Shown here: piece by piece, positions 63,652 through 64,000 of the stretch
Position numbering within the stretch: the stretch's first letter is position 1
Layout of the letters: each line of letters begins with the position of its first letter
NCBI GenBank assembly: GCA_033398695.1
Contig: CM065801.1
Location: 106,385,170 to 106,449,169, forward strand
From: Orobanche coerulescens
Taxonomy: Eukaryota; Streptophyta; Magnoliopsida; Lamiales; Orobanchaceae
DNA length: 64,000 nt
Direction of reading: 5' to 3'
Notes under the pieces: generated by a model
Seen by the model: the letters and a program-made list of their open reading frames with translations, nothing else
Told to the model about the DNA's origin: nothing
The model's database searches: none
Position numbers and translations under genes: made by a program

Positions 63652-64000
63652 TATAACACCTCGATATATTCAGGATTATTACAGTGCCGTAAATCCTTTA
63701 TATAAGATTTAGTTAGGTTAAGAATTTAAAACAAACATTTATTAAATGCCAACAGTGAAATTATTATTATAAACCGGCCTTTTTGCAAAAAAGTAAAAGA
63801 CAATACTGACAGGAATTCATCAATACATACTCGAGTACTTATTCAAATACGAAGAGAAACGGAAAGAATTTCTCTGGTCCATCAACATCATTGTGTACCC
63901 TCATCGTCATGCTGCCCATGTGGTTGTTTTCCCATTCTCGTGGATCTTGAACCTAAAACACATGTCCACTCCCGAAGGGGTTAGCACAACAATGCTTGTA
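63652..64000 (-). mobile_element. Gypsy LTR fragment, minus strand, running off the window
   Basis: It begins TATAACACCTCG, the complement of a GAGGTGTTATA end. ATTACAGTGCCGTAAATCC follows, like the 'ggcactgtaatatcc' tails of Gypsy-3 and Gypsy-4 read in reverse. One terminal base is changed (ACA to ATA). The rest lies outside the window. Confidence 0.7.

Noticed and set aside
1..64000. Host protein-coding genes
   Set aside because: Every supported coding region is transposon-derived. The remaining frames are short, unconserved or lie in LTRs.

Overview
This window looks like nuclear heterochromatin of a higher plant. It holds Ty1-copia and Ty3-gypsy chromovirus LTR retrotransposons primed by initiator tRNA-Met (TGGTATC-type primer sites), a plant RTE-clade LINE, and a CACTA (En/Spm, TNP2-type) transposase relic. 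I found no host protein gene. Nearly every recognisable reading frame belongs to a transposable element and is broken by stops or frameshifts.

Layout. 1-821: 3' part of a gypsy-type LTR. 1528-2907: decayed CACTA transposase. 3120-4140: an unclassified LTR-like region on the minus strand. 4515-~7810: nearly full-length RTE LINE, minus strand. 7840-8720: ~160-bp tandem repeats. 8705-11935: 5'-truncated SIRE-type Copia. From 13156 almost to the end lies one old Copia element (Copia-1) split by three insertions. First is a 3.2-kb solo gypsy LTR (Gypsy-1, 14253-26496, TSD CATTT), itself split by a full-length chromovirus (Gypsy-2, 16620-25655, TSD GTGTA). Second is a minus-strand chromovirus (Gypsy-3, 27480-35204, TSD ATGAT). 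Third is a second Copia (Copia-2, 35943-62015, TSD TTTAA/CTTAA). Copia-2 is split by Gypsy-4 (37476-47620, TSD TCAGA), which landed inside its primer binding site, and by Gypsy-5 (49253-57516, TSD GCAAG), which landed in its gag. Copia-1 resumes at 62016 with RT/RNase H and its 3' LTR, which another minus-strand gypsy LTR interrupts at 63652. All five complete insertions in this nest can be closed exactly by 5-bp target-site duplications.

The most interesting material is non-coding and lies inside the gypsy LTRs. (1) Three different LTR families carry tandem ~69-72-nt modules. Each can fold as a closing stem plus two hairpins, and the stem sequences change between modules while pairing is kept, which is the signature of a conserved structured RNA. 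(2) Each large gypsy LTR has a 230-570-bp CpG-rich array of one short palindrome just upstream of a TATA-like or GA/CT-rich leader. The palindrome differs by family: GTGCCGCGGCAC, CGACACGGCCGTGTCG or TAGCGCACGCTA. The array behaves as a module: related LTRs carry different palindromes and different LTRs carry the same one. (3) Gypsy-5 is a non-autonomous element with 3.2-4.6-kb LTRs around only 392 bp.

Caution: the two Gypsy-4 LTRs differ by recurrent CAG-to-CGA and CTGG-to-ACGG replacements, which look more like base-calling error than mutation. Some frameshifts reported here may therefore be artefacts.
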